From contig MCFH01000018.1 in the NCBI GenBank assembly GCA_002104945.1, forward strand, positions 1 to 64,000: a stretch of DNA of 64,000 nt. The letters are read 5' to 3'. Positions 1-15,709 of the stretch are shown one piece after another; the first letter of the stretch is position 1, and each line of letters begins with the position of its first letter. The position numbers and the translations under genes were made by a program. The notes under the pieces were generated by a model. That model was not told where the DNA came from. It did no database searches and saw only the letters and a list, made by a program, of their open reading frames with translations. Origin of the DNA: Piromyces finnis (lineage: Eukaryota > Neocallimastigomycota > Neocallimastigomycetes > Neocallimastigales > Neocallimastigaceae).

Positions 1-783
1 ATTAAAGATGATAATAAGAATAATAGATATAAATATTAAATTTTTATCTTGGGAAAAAATAGCAGCGCTTTCATCATTACCATTAGTGTTAGCCATTGTA
101 CTGTTATTTGGATTGGGGTTATTAACATCAGTAATATTAACTGTAGTATTGTTTTGATTCACTTTTGAACAAACCTCAGAATCAAGATAAGTTTTAAGGG
201 AATCAACATCAATTTGTTTATATGTAATATCAATCCATTCTGATGGAATTTGTTCTTCATTCTTTTTATTATTATTTTGATTTTCAACATAAGATTTGGT
301 GTATGGTAAAAGTTCAATCATATTATGAAGTTGTCTTTTACAGTTGGCTGAAGAACAACTTTTGTTAACAATATCAGTATTAATTTTGACATCATTTCTT
401 TTTTGAATAAATTCTGTTAAAGGACAAAGATTTCCATTTTCATCTTTAGAACAACCAGCTATGTAAACGTATCTAATTTGTTTAATTAAACTATCAATAG
501 AATCATCATCCTGACCATCACAATCAGTAGTAGTATTATAAACATCATTTAAAAATTCTTTACAGTTATCTGTTTCAAATTTACTACATGCAGATGTGAA
601 ATCAAGACTTGTAGTATCATTTAGATTGTACAGACAAGAGCCATATTTTTTAATAGCAAGCATACAACTAATACTTTCAGTATTAATATTTATATTTTTA
701 GTTGGGGTATATGAATTTATAGGATTCTCAGCACAAGAGATTCCAATAATAAGTGATAGTAAAGTTAAAGTAATACTTTTCAT
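1..783 (-). CDS. secreted, probably membrane- or GPI-anchored Cys-rich protein (3' partial)
   Basis: Reading leftward from the ATG at 781-783, 261 codons stay open to the window edge with no stop, so the C-terminus is missing. Residues 1-18 (MKSITLTLLSLIIGISCA) form a typical signal peptide. The mature part has about ten cysteines spread over roughly 170 residues, several Asn-X-Ser/Thr sites, an Asn/Thr-rich stretch near residues 225-245, and then a hydrophobic run (LIFISIILIIIF) at the edge. That order is what a GPI-anchored or C-terminally membrane-tethered surface protein shows. I do not recognise a family. The gene at 19868-20770 has the same overall plan but no visible sequence similarity. 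No intron is needed within the visible part. Function unknown. Confidence 0.7.
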   Translation of the reverse strand, partial: MKSITLTLLSLIIGISCAENPINSYTPTKNININTESISCMLAIKKYGSCLYNLNDTTSLDFTSACSKFETDNCKEFLNDVYNTTTDCDGQDDDSIDSLIKQIRYVYIAGCSKDENGNLCPLTEFIQKRNDVKINTDIVNKSCSSANCKRQLHNMIELLPYTKSYVENQNNNKKNEEQIPSEWIDITYKQIDVDSLKTYLDSEVCSKVNQNNTTVNITDVNNPNPNNSTMANTNGNDESAAIFSQDKNLIFISIILIIIFN

Positions 784-4969
<4,186 letters not shown>

Positions 4970-7071
4970 ATGTGTGACCAATTTCAACTTCAAAGAAATG
5001 TACCAGCAGAAATTAGTAGATGTCCTTCATGCTATAATTGTAAAAGAGATACAACAGTAGGAAGTTTTCCTGTCCAAATTATTGGAAAGAAAGAAAATTA
5101 TATTGATACATATTGTAGTGAGTATTTAATTTTAGACTTATATAATACCAGAAATGAAGATAAAAATAAATAAATTGAAGAAACAATTTATTTATAATAA
5201 TTTTTTTTTCAATATTTTTCAAAATATTAGTTATTAGAGATCCTCAATGTGATATGTATTGGGTAGATGGTCAGGGTGTGTCAAGAAATCAAAACGGTGC
5301 TGATGGAAATAATCCAAATTCAGTATATGTTACCTCAAAACCTAAACAAGAACAAATTACTACTCCACAAACTCAAGCAAAACCTCAAGCAAAACCTCAA
5401 GCAGGAACATCTACAAATAATAATACAAATAATAATATTCATACTAATACTAATACTAATACTAATACTAATACTAATACTAATACTAATACTAATACTA
5501 ATACTAATGTTAATAATATAAATACAAACAATACTGTTCAAAAGACTAATAATAAAGGTACATCCACTACTAATACAATTAATAAAGGAGTGACTAATAC
5601 CAATAATAATGTTAATAATAATATTAAAAATAATGTTACTAATAATGTTAATAAAGGTGTTAGTAACGCTCCTACTATTAGTACTACTGGAATAAAAAAT
5701 AATAGTGATACTAATTTAAATTCAAATATAACAGGTAATACCACAACTGGTAATGGTGCCGCTAGTGTTGCTAATCCAAATACTGTTGTAAATTCCGGTG
5801 AAACCATTCAAGCTAATGATGCTATGGATAGTACCGGTGTGAATAACTATGTTACACAAACAGATGAAAATGGAAATGGTATTAATTATGTTAATAATAC
5901 TGAATTACCAACAAACGATAATATTGATAATAACACTGGAAAGTTACCTGGTACTAATAGTAATAGTAATAGTGTTAGTCCATTACTTATTGGGGGCTTA
6001 TCTGCATTTTCAATATTGCTTATTGTCATAGGATTTTTATATATTAGAAAGAGAAAACGTGATGAAGTAGATGTTGATTTAGCTTATAGTAATTCCATAT
6101 TCTTTGCTACACCAATTGTCCAAGCAAATAGCACAAGCACTAAAGCAAAAAGTATACATAGTATTCATAGTACTCATAGTACTCATAGTAATAGTTCCGT
6201 TACTAATTTAAATACTAGTTTCCATAATGTTAATCCAATTGCTATATCATCTGCTAATGATGGTGATTTTGATATTTTAATTCAACCAACTAAAGCTGTT
6301 ACTGAAAGTCATCCTTCAGTCAATACTCAAAGAAATGTAGGTCCAATAAATGCTTATGCTGAAAGTAGTATTTATAAATCTGAAGAAGTAAGCGATCCTA
6401 ATGTTAGCAATAGTTTATTGAGTAATAGTCATTCTGTTAATGTAAGTGCTTCAGAAAACTTTGTTTCAGGAAATTATAATAGTAAGAATGCCATTTCTAC
6501 CTCTAATATTATTGTGCCAACTACAATTGCAAGTGATAGTATTATCTCACCAATGATGACATCCGATAATTATAATTATTCAAACAGTATACCTATAACT
6601 CAACAAAATATTATAGTTCAAAATGTCAGTATGTCCTATGATATAAATGATGTTAATGAACCATCTATTTCATTCATTAATAGTTCTAATGGCATTTCAT
6701 TTTCCAATGGTAATGAAGAATCTTGTATTCTTTCCCCAATTATGGATAAATCTATGGATAAATCTACATCCCATATATTTACATCAGATATGATCAATGA
6801 AAATTCAATATCTGATATTAAACAAACACAAAAATATAATACTTCTCAAGTAAAAAAGACTCTTTCTATGGTTATTAGTGAATATAAGGAAGATACCCTT
6901 TATGCTGCAAAATTTAATTATGAACCATCTATGGAAGATGAAATGAAAATTCGTATTAATGATCGTGTATTAGTTAAAGAAATATTTAATGATGGTTGGG
7001 CTTATGGTGAAAATAAAACTTCCGAATCATTTGGTATCTTCCCAATTAATCGTTTAGATTCTTCTAGTTAG
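4970..7071 (+). CDS. single-pass membrane protein with Cys-rich ectodomain, Asn/Thr-rich stalk and C-terminal SH3 domain
   Basis: Two exons, 4970-5117 and 5231-7071 (GTGAGT...TATTAG), give about 662 residues. The N-terminal ~60 residues are Cys-rich, including CPSCYNCK. Residues ~70-290 are Asn/Thr/Ser-rich, with a perfect Thr-Asn dipeptide run encoded by an ACTAAT repeat. A single membrane helix (PLLIGGLSAFSILLIVIGFL, ~300-321) is followed by KRKR, predicting a cytoplasmic C-terminal half. The last ~55 residues form an SH3 domain: EDEMKI, DGWAYGEN and GIFPINRL match the acidic n-Src/RT-loop region, the DGWW-type motif and the conserved C-terminal proline motif. The topology resembles yeast Fus1, but the ectodomain is unrelated. 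No signal peptide follows the chosen ATG, so an upstream first exon may be missing. An alternative acceptor at 5239 keeps the frame but loses three residues. Confidence 0.75.
5443..5508 (+). repeat. coding ACTAAT hexanucleotide repeat (Thr-Asn run)
   Basis: A nearly perfect tandem ACTAAT array inside the second exon of the membrane SH3 gene. It encodes about ten Thr-Asn dipeptides in the extracellular stalk. The unit is a multiple of three, so length changes would keep the frame and only lengthen or shorten the stalk. Confidence 0.85.
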
Positions 7072-8784
7072 ATAAGCCTATTTTATTTTTAGATTTTGGT
7101 AATTCGATATATAGTTAAAATAAGTAAATGATGGAGAGATAAAAAGATATTTTTCCTGTTCACTTTTTTTTTTTTTTTTAACTATAATATTTACCATAAA
7201 AATATAAACTATTATTAAAAATCAAATTCATTGAATATTTAAATAATTAAAAAAAAATATTAAAATTGTTATATTCACTGAATTTATTTTTAAAAATTTC
7301 TATAGAAATTTTTGTTTAAATGAAAATCAATAATGAAGTTTTAAGAAATATATATTATTTTAATTATAAAACTAAGAAATATTATATTAATATTTTTTTA
7401 TATATATAAAATACTATTATTTATCATAATTGTAATAAATAAAAGTAGTTTCTATAAAGATATTAATATTTTTTTTATAGTAATAAATAAAAAAAAGAAA
7501 ATACAATAATGCAAAATTTTGGTATATTTTATTTAAACAATTATATTATTAATTCTATTCATCATAAATATTAAAAAAAAAAAAAACATGTAATTAAATA
7601 AAAAGCGATATAAATTATTATTAATAAATCATAAATCAAAAATATTTTTAAAGAAGATATATATATATTTTCATCAAAGAAACAGTATGATCTAATATTT
7701 ATCCTAGATTTTTGAAGGATTTATTTAGAAATTTTTGGAAATAATATTATTAATGAAAATAGTGATGATGATATAATGTATTTGAATAATTAATAATTTA
7801 GTTAATAATAATGTCTAGTGTAACTAAAAAAAAAAAAACATTTAGGATAAGTTTTAAATATAACAATTCAAAGGAATGGAAAGAACTTTATAATTGTCAA
7901 ATAAATCAGGCACTTAAAAGGATCACTATAGTCACTACGGAACTTCTAATCATTATAATGTTTTATGATATTGTACATTAATGCTCTAAAGTTTTAAACC
8001 AACAATTAATGCTTTGTCACTCTATACAAATATTAAATATAGAATGATTTTATTAATACCGTTTTTACTATAGTTTTTTTTTTTTTAATATTTATTAATC
8101 AAGAAATGTTTACAATGAGTATCCAAATTCAAATTCATCAATAAAGATGTAACCAATAGTAATTTTATAATTGTTAGAGGATAAAATTTTATTTTATATT
8201 CAAAATCTTCTATGAAGTCAACTATTATTATTGTAGTAAAAAAGTGGCCTTCATACATTAATTATTCACATTTATTTGTGTTTAATTAGATTTTTATTTC
8301 TATACCATTAAAAATTTCAAATTTTAAAGAAAATAAGTTGAAAGAAAAAATTCAAATAAATTGGTTGGAATAAAAATACTTTAAAAGTAATACTATTAAA
8401 ATAATATTTATTAGTTATACCATATTATTTTTATATTATTAATTTTAAAAAATCTTGTTATTATTTATTAACTGACTTGAATACATCATATCCTTTTTTA
8501 TTTTTATATTTGTTAATTAATAAAATACTTTTGTTAACATTTGACGTCATTTTACAAAAGACTTTATTAATATCTTAAAGTTATTGAACATTTCAAACGA
8601 TTTATACCAAAAGTCATTTTAAATAATTCTAGGTATTAGATATAAGATAATATATCAAATCTAATATTGTAATATAACTATGATTATGGTAATATTTTTT
8701 TTTTTTTTTTTCCTTTTTTTTTTTTTATAAAAATATAAAAAAAAAACCCTTTATATTAATATTATATTTTCTTATAAAAAACCA

Positions 8785-8821
<37 letters not shown>

Positions 8822-9454
8822 AGGTAATATTTGAAAAATTTATTATTTGAAATTAAAATTAAAATTTTCATTTTATTATTTTTAATATTAAACATATATA
8901 TTATTTTTGTAGGATACATTTCAGATTAAGAAATCCAAAAATTAAAATTCAATCTTTAATTTAAAAAATAAGAATACTAATATCTAAGGAAAAATTAGAA
9001 TATATATATATATACTTGTATATATCCACTGTCAAATAAATTTATAAAATACATATCGAATTTTGATGAAATTCACAAAATAATAATTTTTAAAGTTTTA
9101 AATCAAAATCTATTACATATTATTTTTAATCTTATTTGGAAGAAATAACAATAATTATAATAACAATATAAAAAGGATTAGTAATTATAAATCCAATTAC
9201 AAAAATCAATATATTTTATTTGTTATCTTTTTTTGGTTTAAAAAAAAATAAATATAATTTAATATCTCATATACCAATTTACAAATTTGAAATCAAAAAT
9301 TATTTGAAAAAAAAAAGATTATTATAATTTATTATAGTCAAACAATTATATATTTTTTTTCTTTCTTTCTTTCTTTTTTTTTTTTTCATTTAAAAAGACA
9401 TTTATTTTTCATTTATACATAATTTTTATTTTATTCAATTAAAATTAATAAATC
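7072..9454. other. non-coding stretch between two plus-strand genes
   Basis: A+T-rich, with A and T homopolymers (a 38-base A run ends near 8818; T-rich and CTTT runs at 9352-9390 lie just before the PRPF6 start). A less A+T-biased patch at about 7680-8040 contains a 56-codon open frame (7811-7981) that could be a gene relic; see findings. No other genes are seen. Confidence 0.55.
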
Positions 9455-12199
9455 ATGTGGCAATTTCAATCAAGTGTTGTAAAAGATTTTATGCAAAGAC
9501 AACCTCCACCAAACTATGTTGCTGGTTTAGGTAGAGGGGCTACTGGTTTTACTACTCGTTCTGATATTGGTCCAGCTCGTGAAATGTCAGAAATTACACC
9601 AGCTCAAGCAGAAAAATTTAAAGATGAACAAGAAGAGGAAAATGAAAATCAAGATTTAGATAATGAAACTGGTTTATTTGCTTCAGCTCCATATGAAGCT
9701 GATGATGAGGAAGCAGATCAGATTTATGGTGAAATTGATAAAAAAATGGATGAGCGTAGAAAAAAGAGACGTGAGGAAAGAGAACGCCAAGAATTATTAA
9801 AATTCCGTGCAGAAAGACCAAAAATCCAACAACAATTTGCAGATCTTAAACGTGGTCTCTCTGTTATTACTGATGATGAATGGAATAATATCCCAGAAGT
9901 AGGGGATTTAGTTAGAAAGAAAAGTAGAAAGAATACCCAAAATAATATGAGAGAAAGATATACTCCCGTTCCTGATTCTGTATTAAGAAATGCATCTCAA
10001 AATACAGAATATGCATCAGAATTAGATTCACGACAACAACTTTATGGTGGTTTAACTACTCCTGCTGATTCTACTACCGATTTTGAACAATTTGGTAGAG
10101 CTCGTGATAAGGTTTTAGGTATAAAGTTAGATCAAATTTCTGACTCTGTTACCGGTCAAACCACTATTGATCCAAAAGGTTATCTTACTGATTTAAATAG
10201 TGTTGTTGTTAAGAGTGATGCCGAAATTAGTGATATGAAGAAGGCTCGTATGCTTTTAAAATCTGTCATTACTACAAATCCAAAGAATGCTCCTGGTTGG
10301 ATTGCTGCTGCTCGTTTAGAAGAATTTGCTGGTAAAATTGTTGCTGCTAGAGATATCATTTCTAGAGGTTGTGAAGAATGTCCAAAGAGTGAAGATGTTT
10401 GGTTAGAAGCTGCTCGTCTTAATAATGTTGATAACGCAAAAATTATTTTAGCTAATGCTGTTAAGCATATTCCCCAATCTGTTCGTTTATGGTTAAGAGC
10501 TATGTCATTAGAAACAGATGTTAGAAATAAGAAGAGAGTTATTCGTCGTTCCTTGGAGTTCATTCCAAATTCTGTAAAGCTTTGGAAGACTGCTATTTCT
10601 ATGGAAGAAGATCCAAATGATGCAAAAATCTTACTTTCACGTGCTGTTGAATGTGTACCTCTTTCTGTAGAATTATGGTTAGCCTTTGCACGTTTAGAAA
10701 AGGATTACACAAATGCAAAGGCTATTTTAAATAAAGCCGGTCGTCTTCTCCCAACCAGTTATGAACTTTACATTGCAGCTGCTATTTTAGAAGAAGAACA
10801 AAATAATGAAGAAAGATTAGATAGAATTGTGAAAAATTCATTTAAGAAATTTTCTATTAATAGTAATATTATGGACCGTGAACAATGGCTTAAGGAAGCA
10901 GAAAAATGTGAACAAGAAGAACATGTTTCCACTTGTCAAGCAATTATTAGAAATACTATTGGTTTAGGTATTGAAGACGAAGATAAAAAGGCAACTTGGA
11001 TGGAAGATGCTGAAAGTTGTATTGCTCATGGTACCTATGAAACTGCTCGTGCTATCTATGCCTATGCCCTTAAAGAATTTCCACAAAAGAAATCTATTTG
11101 GCGTAGGGCTGCCTTCTTGGAAAAAGCACATGGTACTCGTGAACAATTGGAAGAATTATTACAACGTGCTGTTAAACATTGTCCACAAGCTGAAGTTCTT
11201 TGGCTTATGGCTGCTAAAGAAAAATGGTTAGCTAATGATATTGATGGTGCTAGAGGTATTTTGGAAGAAGCTTTCCGTGCTAATCCAAATTCAGAACAAA
11301 TTTGGTTGGCTGCCATTAAATTGGAAAGTGAAAATGGTGAGCATTCTCGTGCTAGAATTCTTTTGGAAAATGCCAGAGAATCTGCTTCTACTGAAAGAGT
11401 TTGGATGAAATCTGTTGTATTAGAAAGACAATTAAAGAATTATGATGCCGCATTAGAATTATTGAAACAAGCTGTAGTAAAATATCCAAAATTCGATAAG
11501 CTTTGGATGATATATGGTCAAGTATATCAAGATGATTTAAAGGATATTTCCGAAGCAAGACAAGCATATAGCAAGGGTTTAAAAAATTGTCCAAAATCTA
11601 TTACTCTTTGGTTACTTGCTTCTCGTTTAGAAGAACAAGCTGGTCTTTTGATTAAGTCTAGAGCAACCTTAGAAAAAGGTCGTCTTTTGAATCCAAAAGT
11701 ACCAGAACTTTGGTGTGAAGCTGTTCGTGTTGAAAATCGTAATGGTAATACTAGTATGGCTAAGGCTTTAATTTCTAAAGCTCTTCAAGAATGTCCATCT
11801 TCTGGTTTATTATGGAGTGAAGCTATTTTAATGGAACCAAGACCACAACGTAAATCTCGTTCAACAGATGCTCTCAAGAAAACTGATAATAATCCACAAG
11901 TTATTGTTACTGTAGCACGTCTTTTCTGGGCTGAAAGAAAAGTTGACAAAGCTCGTAACTGGTTCAATCGTGCTGTAAAGACAGATGCTGATATTGGTGA
12001 TCATTGGGCATGGTATTTGAAATTTGAAATGCAACATGGTGATTCTCCAAAACAATTAGATATTATTAAACGTTGTGTAGAAGCAGAACCTCATCATGGT
12101 GAATTATGGTGTAAAGTTTCAAAAGATATGGCAAATATTGGTAAATCGACCGAACAAATTTTATTAGAAGTAACCAAAGATATATCTAATACTTTATAA
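9455..12199 (+). CDS. PRPF6: pre-mRNA-splicing factor PRPF6 / Prp1 (Prp6), HAT-repeat protein of the U4/U6.U5 tri-snRNP
   Basis: An intronless frame of 914 residues, close to the length of animal and fission-yeast orthologues (~900-940). Residues ~15-150 carry the Prp1 N-terminal domain, including NYVAGLGRGATGFTTRSDIG, the acidic NETGLFASAPYEADDEEADQ stretch and a charged helix. From ~residue 265 to the end it is a continuous solenoid of HAT (half-a-TPR) repeats, with the recurring W..aa.lE pattern and PNS.K.W-type spacing. Family knowledge: PRPF6 bridges U5 and U4/U6 snRNPs in the tri-snRNP before spliceosome activation, and its N-terminal region contacts the Prp8/Brr2 area. The ATG follows an A-rich leader and starts directly on the conserved domain. 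Codon use is biased toward GCT/GGT/CGT more than in its neighbours, as in a well-expressed gene. Confidence 0.97.
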   Translation: MWQFQSSVVKDFMQRQPPPNYVAGLGRGATGFTTRSDIGPAREMSEITPAQAEKFKDEQEEENENQDLDNETGLFASAPYEADDEEADQIYGEIDKKMDERRKKRREERERQELLKFRAERPKIQQQFADLKRGLSVITDDEWNNIPEVGDLVRKKSRKNTQNNMRERYTPVPDSVLRNASQNTEYASELDSRQQLYGGLTTPADSTTDFEQFGRARDKVLGIKLDQISDSVTGQTTIDPKGYLTDLNSVVVKSDAEISDMKKARMLLKSVITTNPKNAPGWIAAARLEEFAGKIVAARDIISRGCEECPKSEDVWLEAARLNNVDNAKIILANAVKHIPQSVRLWLRAMSLETDVRNKKRVIRRSLEFIPNSVKLWKTAISMEEDPNDAKILLSRAVECVPLSVELWLAFARLEKDYTNAKAILNKAGRLLPTSYELYIAAAILEEEQNNEERLDRIVKNSFKKFSINSNIMDREQWLKEAEKCEQEEHVSTCQAIIRNTIGLGIEDEDKKATWMEDAESCIAHGTYETARAIYAYALKEFPQKKSIWRRAAFLEKAHGTREQLEELLQRAVKHCPQAEVLWLMAAKEKWLANDIDGARGILEEAFRANPNSEQIWLAAIKLESENGEHSRARILLENARESASTERVWMKSVVLERQLKNYDAALELLKQAVVKYPKFDKLWMIYGQVYQDDLKDISEARQAYSKGLKNCPKSITLWLLASRLEEQAGLLIKSRATLEKGRLLNPKVPELWCEAVRVENRNGNTSMAKALISKALQECPSSGLLWSEAILMEPRPQRKSRSTDALKKTDNNPQVIVTVARLFWAERKVDKARNWFNRAVKTDADIGDHWAWYLKFEMQHGDSPKQLDIIKRCVEAEPHHGELWCKVSKDMANIGKSTEQILLEVTKDISNTL

Positions 12200-12819
12200 G
12201 TAAACTCATAATTATTTTCACATATTATTAATCAGTTATCATTTTATCATTATCTCTTTAATAATGAAATAGAAATTTTCAATTATTATTATTTTTTTTT
12301 TTTTAAATTTTTTAATTCCAAATATCTTTAACAAAATAATTTAATACCTTTTTTTTTTAATAATTTTATCTTTATTAAAACAACTGTATAATTTAAAATA
12401 AATATTTAATAATAAAATAATAAAATAAAAAATTTATAATTTTATTCATTTATTTATTCTTTCCCTTTTATTTAAGAATAAGTAAAAATAATAAAATAAA
12501 CACAATACATACATACATACATATATATATATTATAGATGAGATGAAGACTATGTATCAATAGAATAGATTAATTCTTTTTTTTTTTTTTTTTTTTTATT
12601 ATTTATTTTATTTTATTTTTTTTTTTTTATTTTTTTAAATAGTTTAGTTTATTATATCTAATTATTATTATTTTTTATTATTTTCTATTGTAATTTTATT
12701 TTATTAAAAAAAAAAATATTAATATGAGAATGCTTTTTTTTTTTTTTTTTTTTCTACTTCTTTATTGACCTTTCTTTTATTCATATTATTAATAAATAAA
12801 TAAATAAATATATATAAAT

Positions 12820-12857
<38 letters not shown>

Positions 12858-12897
12858 TTGTTTTTAGTCATTTCCATATTTAAATGTTGATTAGTAT
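12200..12897. other. convergent intergenic region with homopolymers
   Basis: The 3' flanks of PRPF6 (+) and riboflavin kinase (-) share this ~700-base gap. It contains only T- and A-runs (long T run near 12820-12856), an ACAT tetranucleotide run near 12505-12520 and an AAAT run near 12793-12810. Presumably both polyadenylation regions lie here. No gene is seen. Confidence 0.6.
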
Positions 12898-13811
12898 TTA
12901 ATTCTTTAAGAAATCATCTTTACTGTATTTTAAATAATTTTCTCTTTCAAGACTATGCTTACTAACTTCGATATCGAACATAATATCTTTAATAAGTGCA
13001 TCTGTAAATGAAAATGTATGATTGTATGTAATATATTATTAAATATATAAATGATTAATTTTTTTTTCCTTCAATTTTTTGAAAATTATTGTTATATTAA
13101 TTATTAATTATTACCAAGAGAACTATAATTTAATTCTGGACGAATATAACCAAGAACAATAACTCTTAATTCTTCACCATAGAAATCTTCTGGGAATTTA
13201 TTAATAAGATGAACTTCCTATTTACATTGAATATAATTTTAAAAGGATTAACCAAAAAAAAAAAAAAGAGTAATTCAATTAAAATTATTATTAATATACT
13301 GAATAATATTATTTTTTTTTATAATAGGCATGTAAATTGTAAATATAAAGTAAAGTAATTACTGCTGAACGTTTTTCATTCTTATAATATGGGTTCCATC
13401 CATAGCTCATAACCATTGGATAGACAGTGTCTGTATGGCAAGCTCTAGCCCAACCATAATAGACACCTGTATCTATAACAGAAGCTACACTATCAGCAAC
13501 ATCTTGAGGTAAATTGGCTTTATTATAAATTAAAAAAAAAAAGATAAGTTTTATTATATATAGTTGGATTTAGTTTTTAAATTGAATGTTTCTTTTTATA
13601 TAATAATATATTTCAATTATATTTTACAACACTAATTTATTTTATTGATTAATAATTATTAATATTATTTAATTATTTTTAATTATTTACCAGTTGGAAC
13701 ACCGAGTTCACGACTACCACGACCAAAACCTCGAGTAATTTCACCCTTTAAATATAGTGGATATGGAGCTTCGATAGTTTCTGAACCAACAATTAATTGT
13801 CTTTTAGTCAT
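12898..13811 (-). CDS. FMN1: riboflavin kinase (FMN synthesis), 4 exons
   Basis: Exons 13691-13811, 13363-13517, 13115-13217 and 12898-13001 join in phase to give 160 residues, the normal size of a monofunctional eukaryotic riboflavin kinase. All introns are GT-AG. The N-terminus carries the family signature [15 protein letters not shown], where the PTAN Thr/Asn bind Mg-ATP and the Gly-rich loop holds phosphates. It continues with DTGVYYGWA, a [18 protein letters not shown] stretch, and a C-terminal region ([20 protein letters not shown], then DALIKDI) matching the substrate-side helix. Family knowledge: it phosphorylates riboflavin to FMN with ATP, in the cytosol or mitochondrion. The first exon/intron boundary splits the PTAN motif. 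No FAD synthetase domain is fused, as in fungi and animals and unlike bacterial RibF. Confidence 0.95.
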
Positions 13812-14536
13812 TGTTATATCTTTTTATGATTTTTTTTTTTATTTTGCACGTATGAATATTTTTTATATAAAAATATAATTATTTTAGTTCGATAGGACTA
13901 CTCAACTAATTATATATTTTCAGAAAATCTCTTTTTGGATACAAAAAAAAAAAAAAACTTTTTTTTTTGGCCTTTAAATAAAAAAATTTTATATATAGTA
14001 AATACAGAATACAGTAAAAAAAAAAAAAAAAAAAAAAAAAATTATTTTATAAGATATAAAATTTTAATCTAAAACTTTTTTTTAATATAGATTAAATTAA
14101 TTCAAAAATTAATTCTTAAACTCCACTATTTTATAACCAAAAAAAAAAAAAAATATATATATATATGTATAGAGAGAGAGGAAAAAACTACAAGTGTGTA
14201 TTATTTATTTATATTTTTTTTTAAATTTATTATAATTTATTATTATATAATATATAATAACATAGGATGCCGAATTAATAGCATCTATATTATTATTGAT
14301 TTTAATAAAAATTTAAAAATATACATTAAAATATTTAAATATATACTTTTTGTAAATTTTCTTTTTTTCTTCTTTATATATATAAAAGAAATAGTTTAAA
14401 GCTTTAAATTAAAATTATTAATAATTTCTATTTTTTTTTTTTTAATTCTTTGAAAGAATAAATTTCTATTTATTTGTGTACTATATAATTACAATTATAT
14501 ATATAACATATATATATGTGTTTAATATTCTTTTTT
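13812..14536. other. intergenic region upstream of riboflavin kinase and downstream of SPOUT1
   Basis: A+T-rich, with A runs at ~13940 and 14016-14040. A 67-residue plus-strand frame (14196-14399) consists of Phe/Ile/Tyr/Lys residues expected from composition alone; I do not call it. The minus-strand promoter of the riboflavin kinase gene should lie immediately above 13811, but no specific element can be recognised. Confidence 0.5.
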
Positions 14537-15709
14537 TTATTTTGCTCCTTTTTGTTGAATTAAAGTTTTTAAGGTGGACATTGTAATTAATATTTGTTCT
14601 TCTAAACGAATAGAACGACTACCTTTGAATGGACATGTATTTAAATAGAGATCAAATAATGATTTGGTATCTTGACGATTAATTGTTATGTTTTCATCTA
14701 CTTCAACTGCATTCTCAATACCTCCTTGTCCGCCAAAAACAATAAGCATATGTTGGAAGGTTGAGGGTATATTATCCAAGGATTCGTCTTTATCATTATC
14801 GTTCTTTTCTGATGATAAAAGTTTGGCACAGGTAGTATAAGCATTGCTTCCATGATCAGATACACCAATGGTTAAATCATATTGAGTTTTGGAACCAAAT
14901 GAAGTTTGTTTAAAAACATCAGATATACTTTTAGCTAAACGAATTTGATAACCCCAGTAGAGACCATGCTTTTCACGTGGTTGACGTGAGGAAACAACTT
15001 TACCCTTATAATTTTTAACATTATCATTAGAATTTATTAGATCAAGATCAAGTTCAACGGTGACTCTGACACCTGGTTTTATATGCTTATCAATTTTAAC
15101 ATCCTTACGTAAACCACAAGTAACAAAACTACCGGCACCCTGTTTGACAGGCTTATCAATAGTAACACCTTCACGATATAAACTTGTTTCATCGAGACGC
15201 ATATGATGTGGTGCATCTAATGGATTTAAAAGACCGGTATATTGTAAATCCTTATGAACTGGGAATAAAAGTTTTCTAAGATAAGATGGTGTTTCAAGGT
15301 ATTGAAGAATACGAGCTAAGAAAATATTTGGATCTGCAACTTTACCGGATCCTTCATAAACACCAGAGGTGGTATTTTCCATAGTTCTGGTTGGATCTTC
15401 ATTGTAAATAATAACTTCATCAACTTCAAAAATAGTAAGAGCACGAGCGATTTCTCCAGCTAAATAAGTTCTAAGTTCAGCTGATTGAGCAATTTCAATT
15501 ACAGAACCAGGAATAGCAACAGAAACAGTATATTTTCTACCTTTGGTATTACCATCTTCCTTTGGGGTTAAATTCCATGGGCATTCTGTTTTAATATTTT
15601 TCATTGGTTCCTTTATTTGATTTTTGGTTATTCTATAAGCTGCCTTTTGTCTTTTGGAACCTCTTTCAAGTTTGAAAGCAGGTTTATCATTTTCCTTTCT
15701 TTTATTCAT
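14537..15709 (-). CDS. SPOUT1: SPOUT-family putative RNA methyltransferase (SPOUT1 / CENP-32 / C9orf114 type)
   Basis: A single-exon frame of 390 residues, near the ~375 of the human protein. A basic N-terminal tail (MNKRKENDKPAFKLERGSK) resembles a nucleolar/nuclear targeting region. The core begins with YTVSVAIPGSVIEIAQSAEL and RTYLAGEIARAL...FEVDEVIIYNE, diagnostic of this SPOUT clade. It continues with ARILQYLETPSYLRKLLFP, a GLLNPLDAPHHMR motif, an inserted OB-like stretch (VKIDKHIKPGVRVTVELD) and the C-terminal trefoil-knot SAM-binding segment (HMLIVFGGQGGIE, then NTCPFKGSRSIRLEEQIL). Family knowledge: members have been linked to 28S rRNA methylation and to kinetochore/centrosome function in animals. 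The substrate in this organism cannot be told from sequence. Confidence 0.93.
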   Translation of the reverse strand: MNKRKENDKPAFKLERGSKRQKAAYRITKNQIKEPMKNIKTECPWNLTPKEDGNTKGRKYTVSVAIPGSVIEIAQSAELRTYLAGEIARALTIFEVDEVIIYNEDPTRTMENTTSGVYEGSGKVADPNIFLARILQYLETPSYLRKLLFPVHKDLQYTGLLNPLDAPHHMRLDETSLYREGVTIDKPVKQGAGSFVTCGLRKDVKIDKHIKPGVRVTVELDLDLINSNDNVKNYKGKVVSSRQPREKHGLYWGYQIRLAKSISDVFKQTSFGSKTQYDLTIGVSDHGSNAYTTCAKLLSSEKNDNDKDESLDNIPSTFQHMLIVFGGQGGIENAVEVDENITINRQDTKSLFDLYLNTCPFKGSRSIRLEEQILITMSTLKTLIQQKGAK

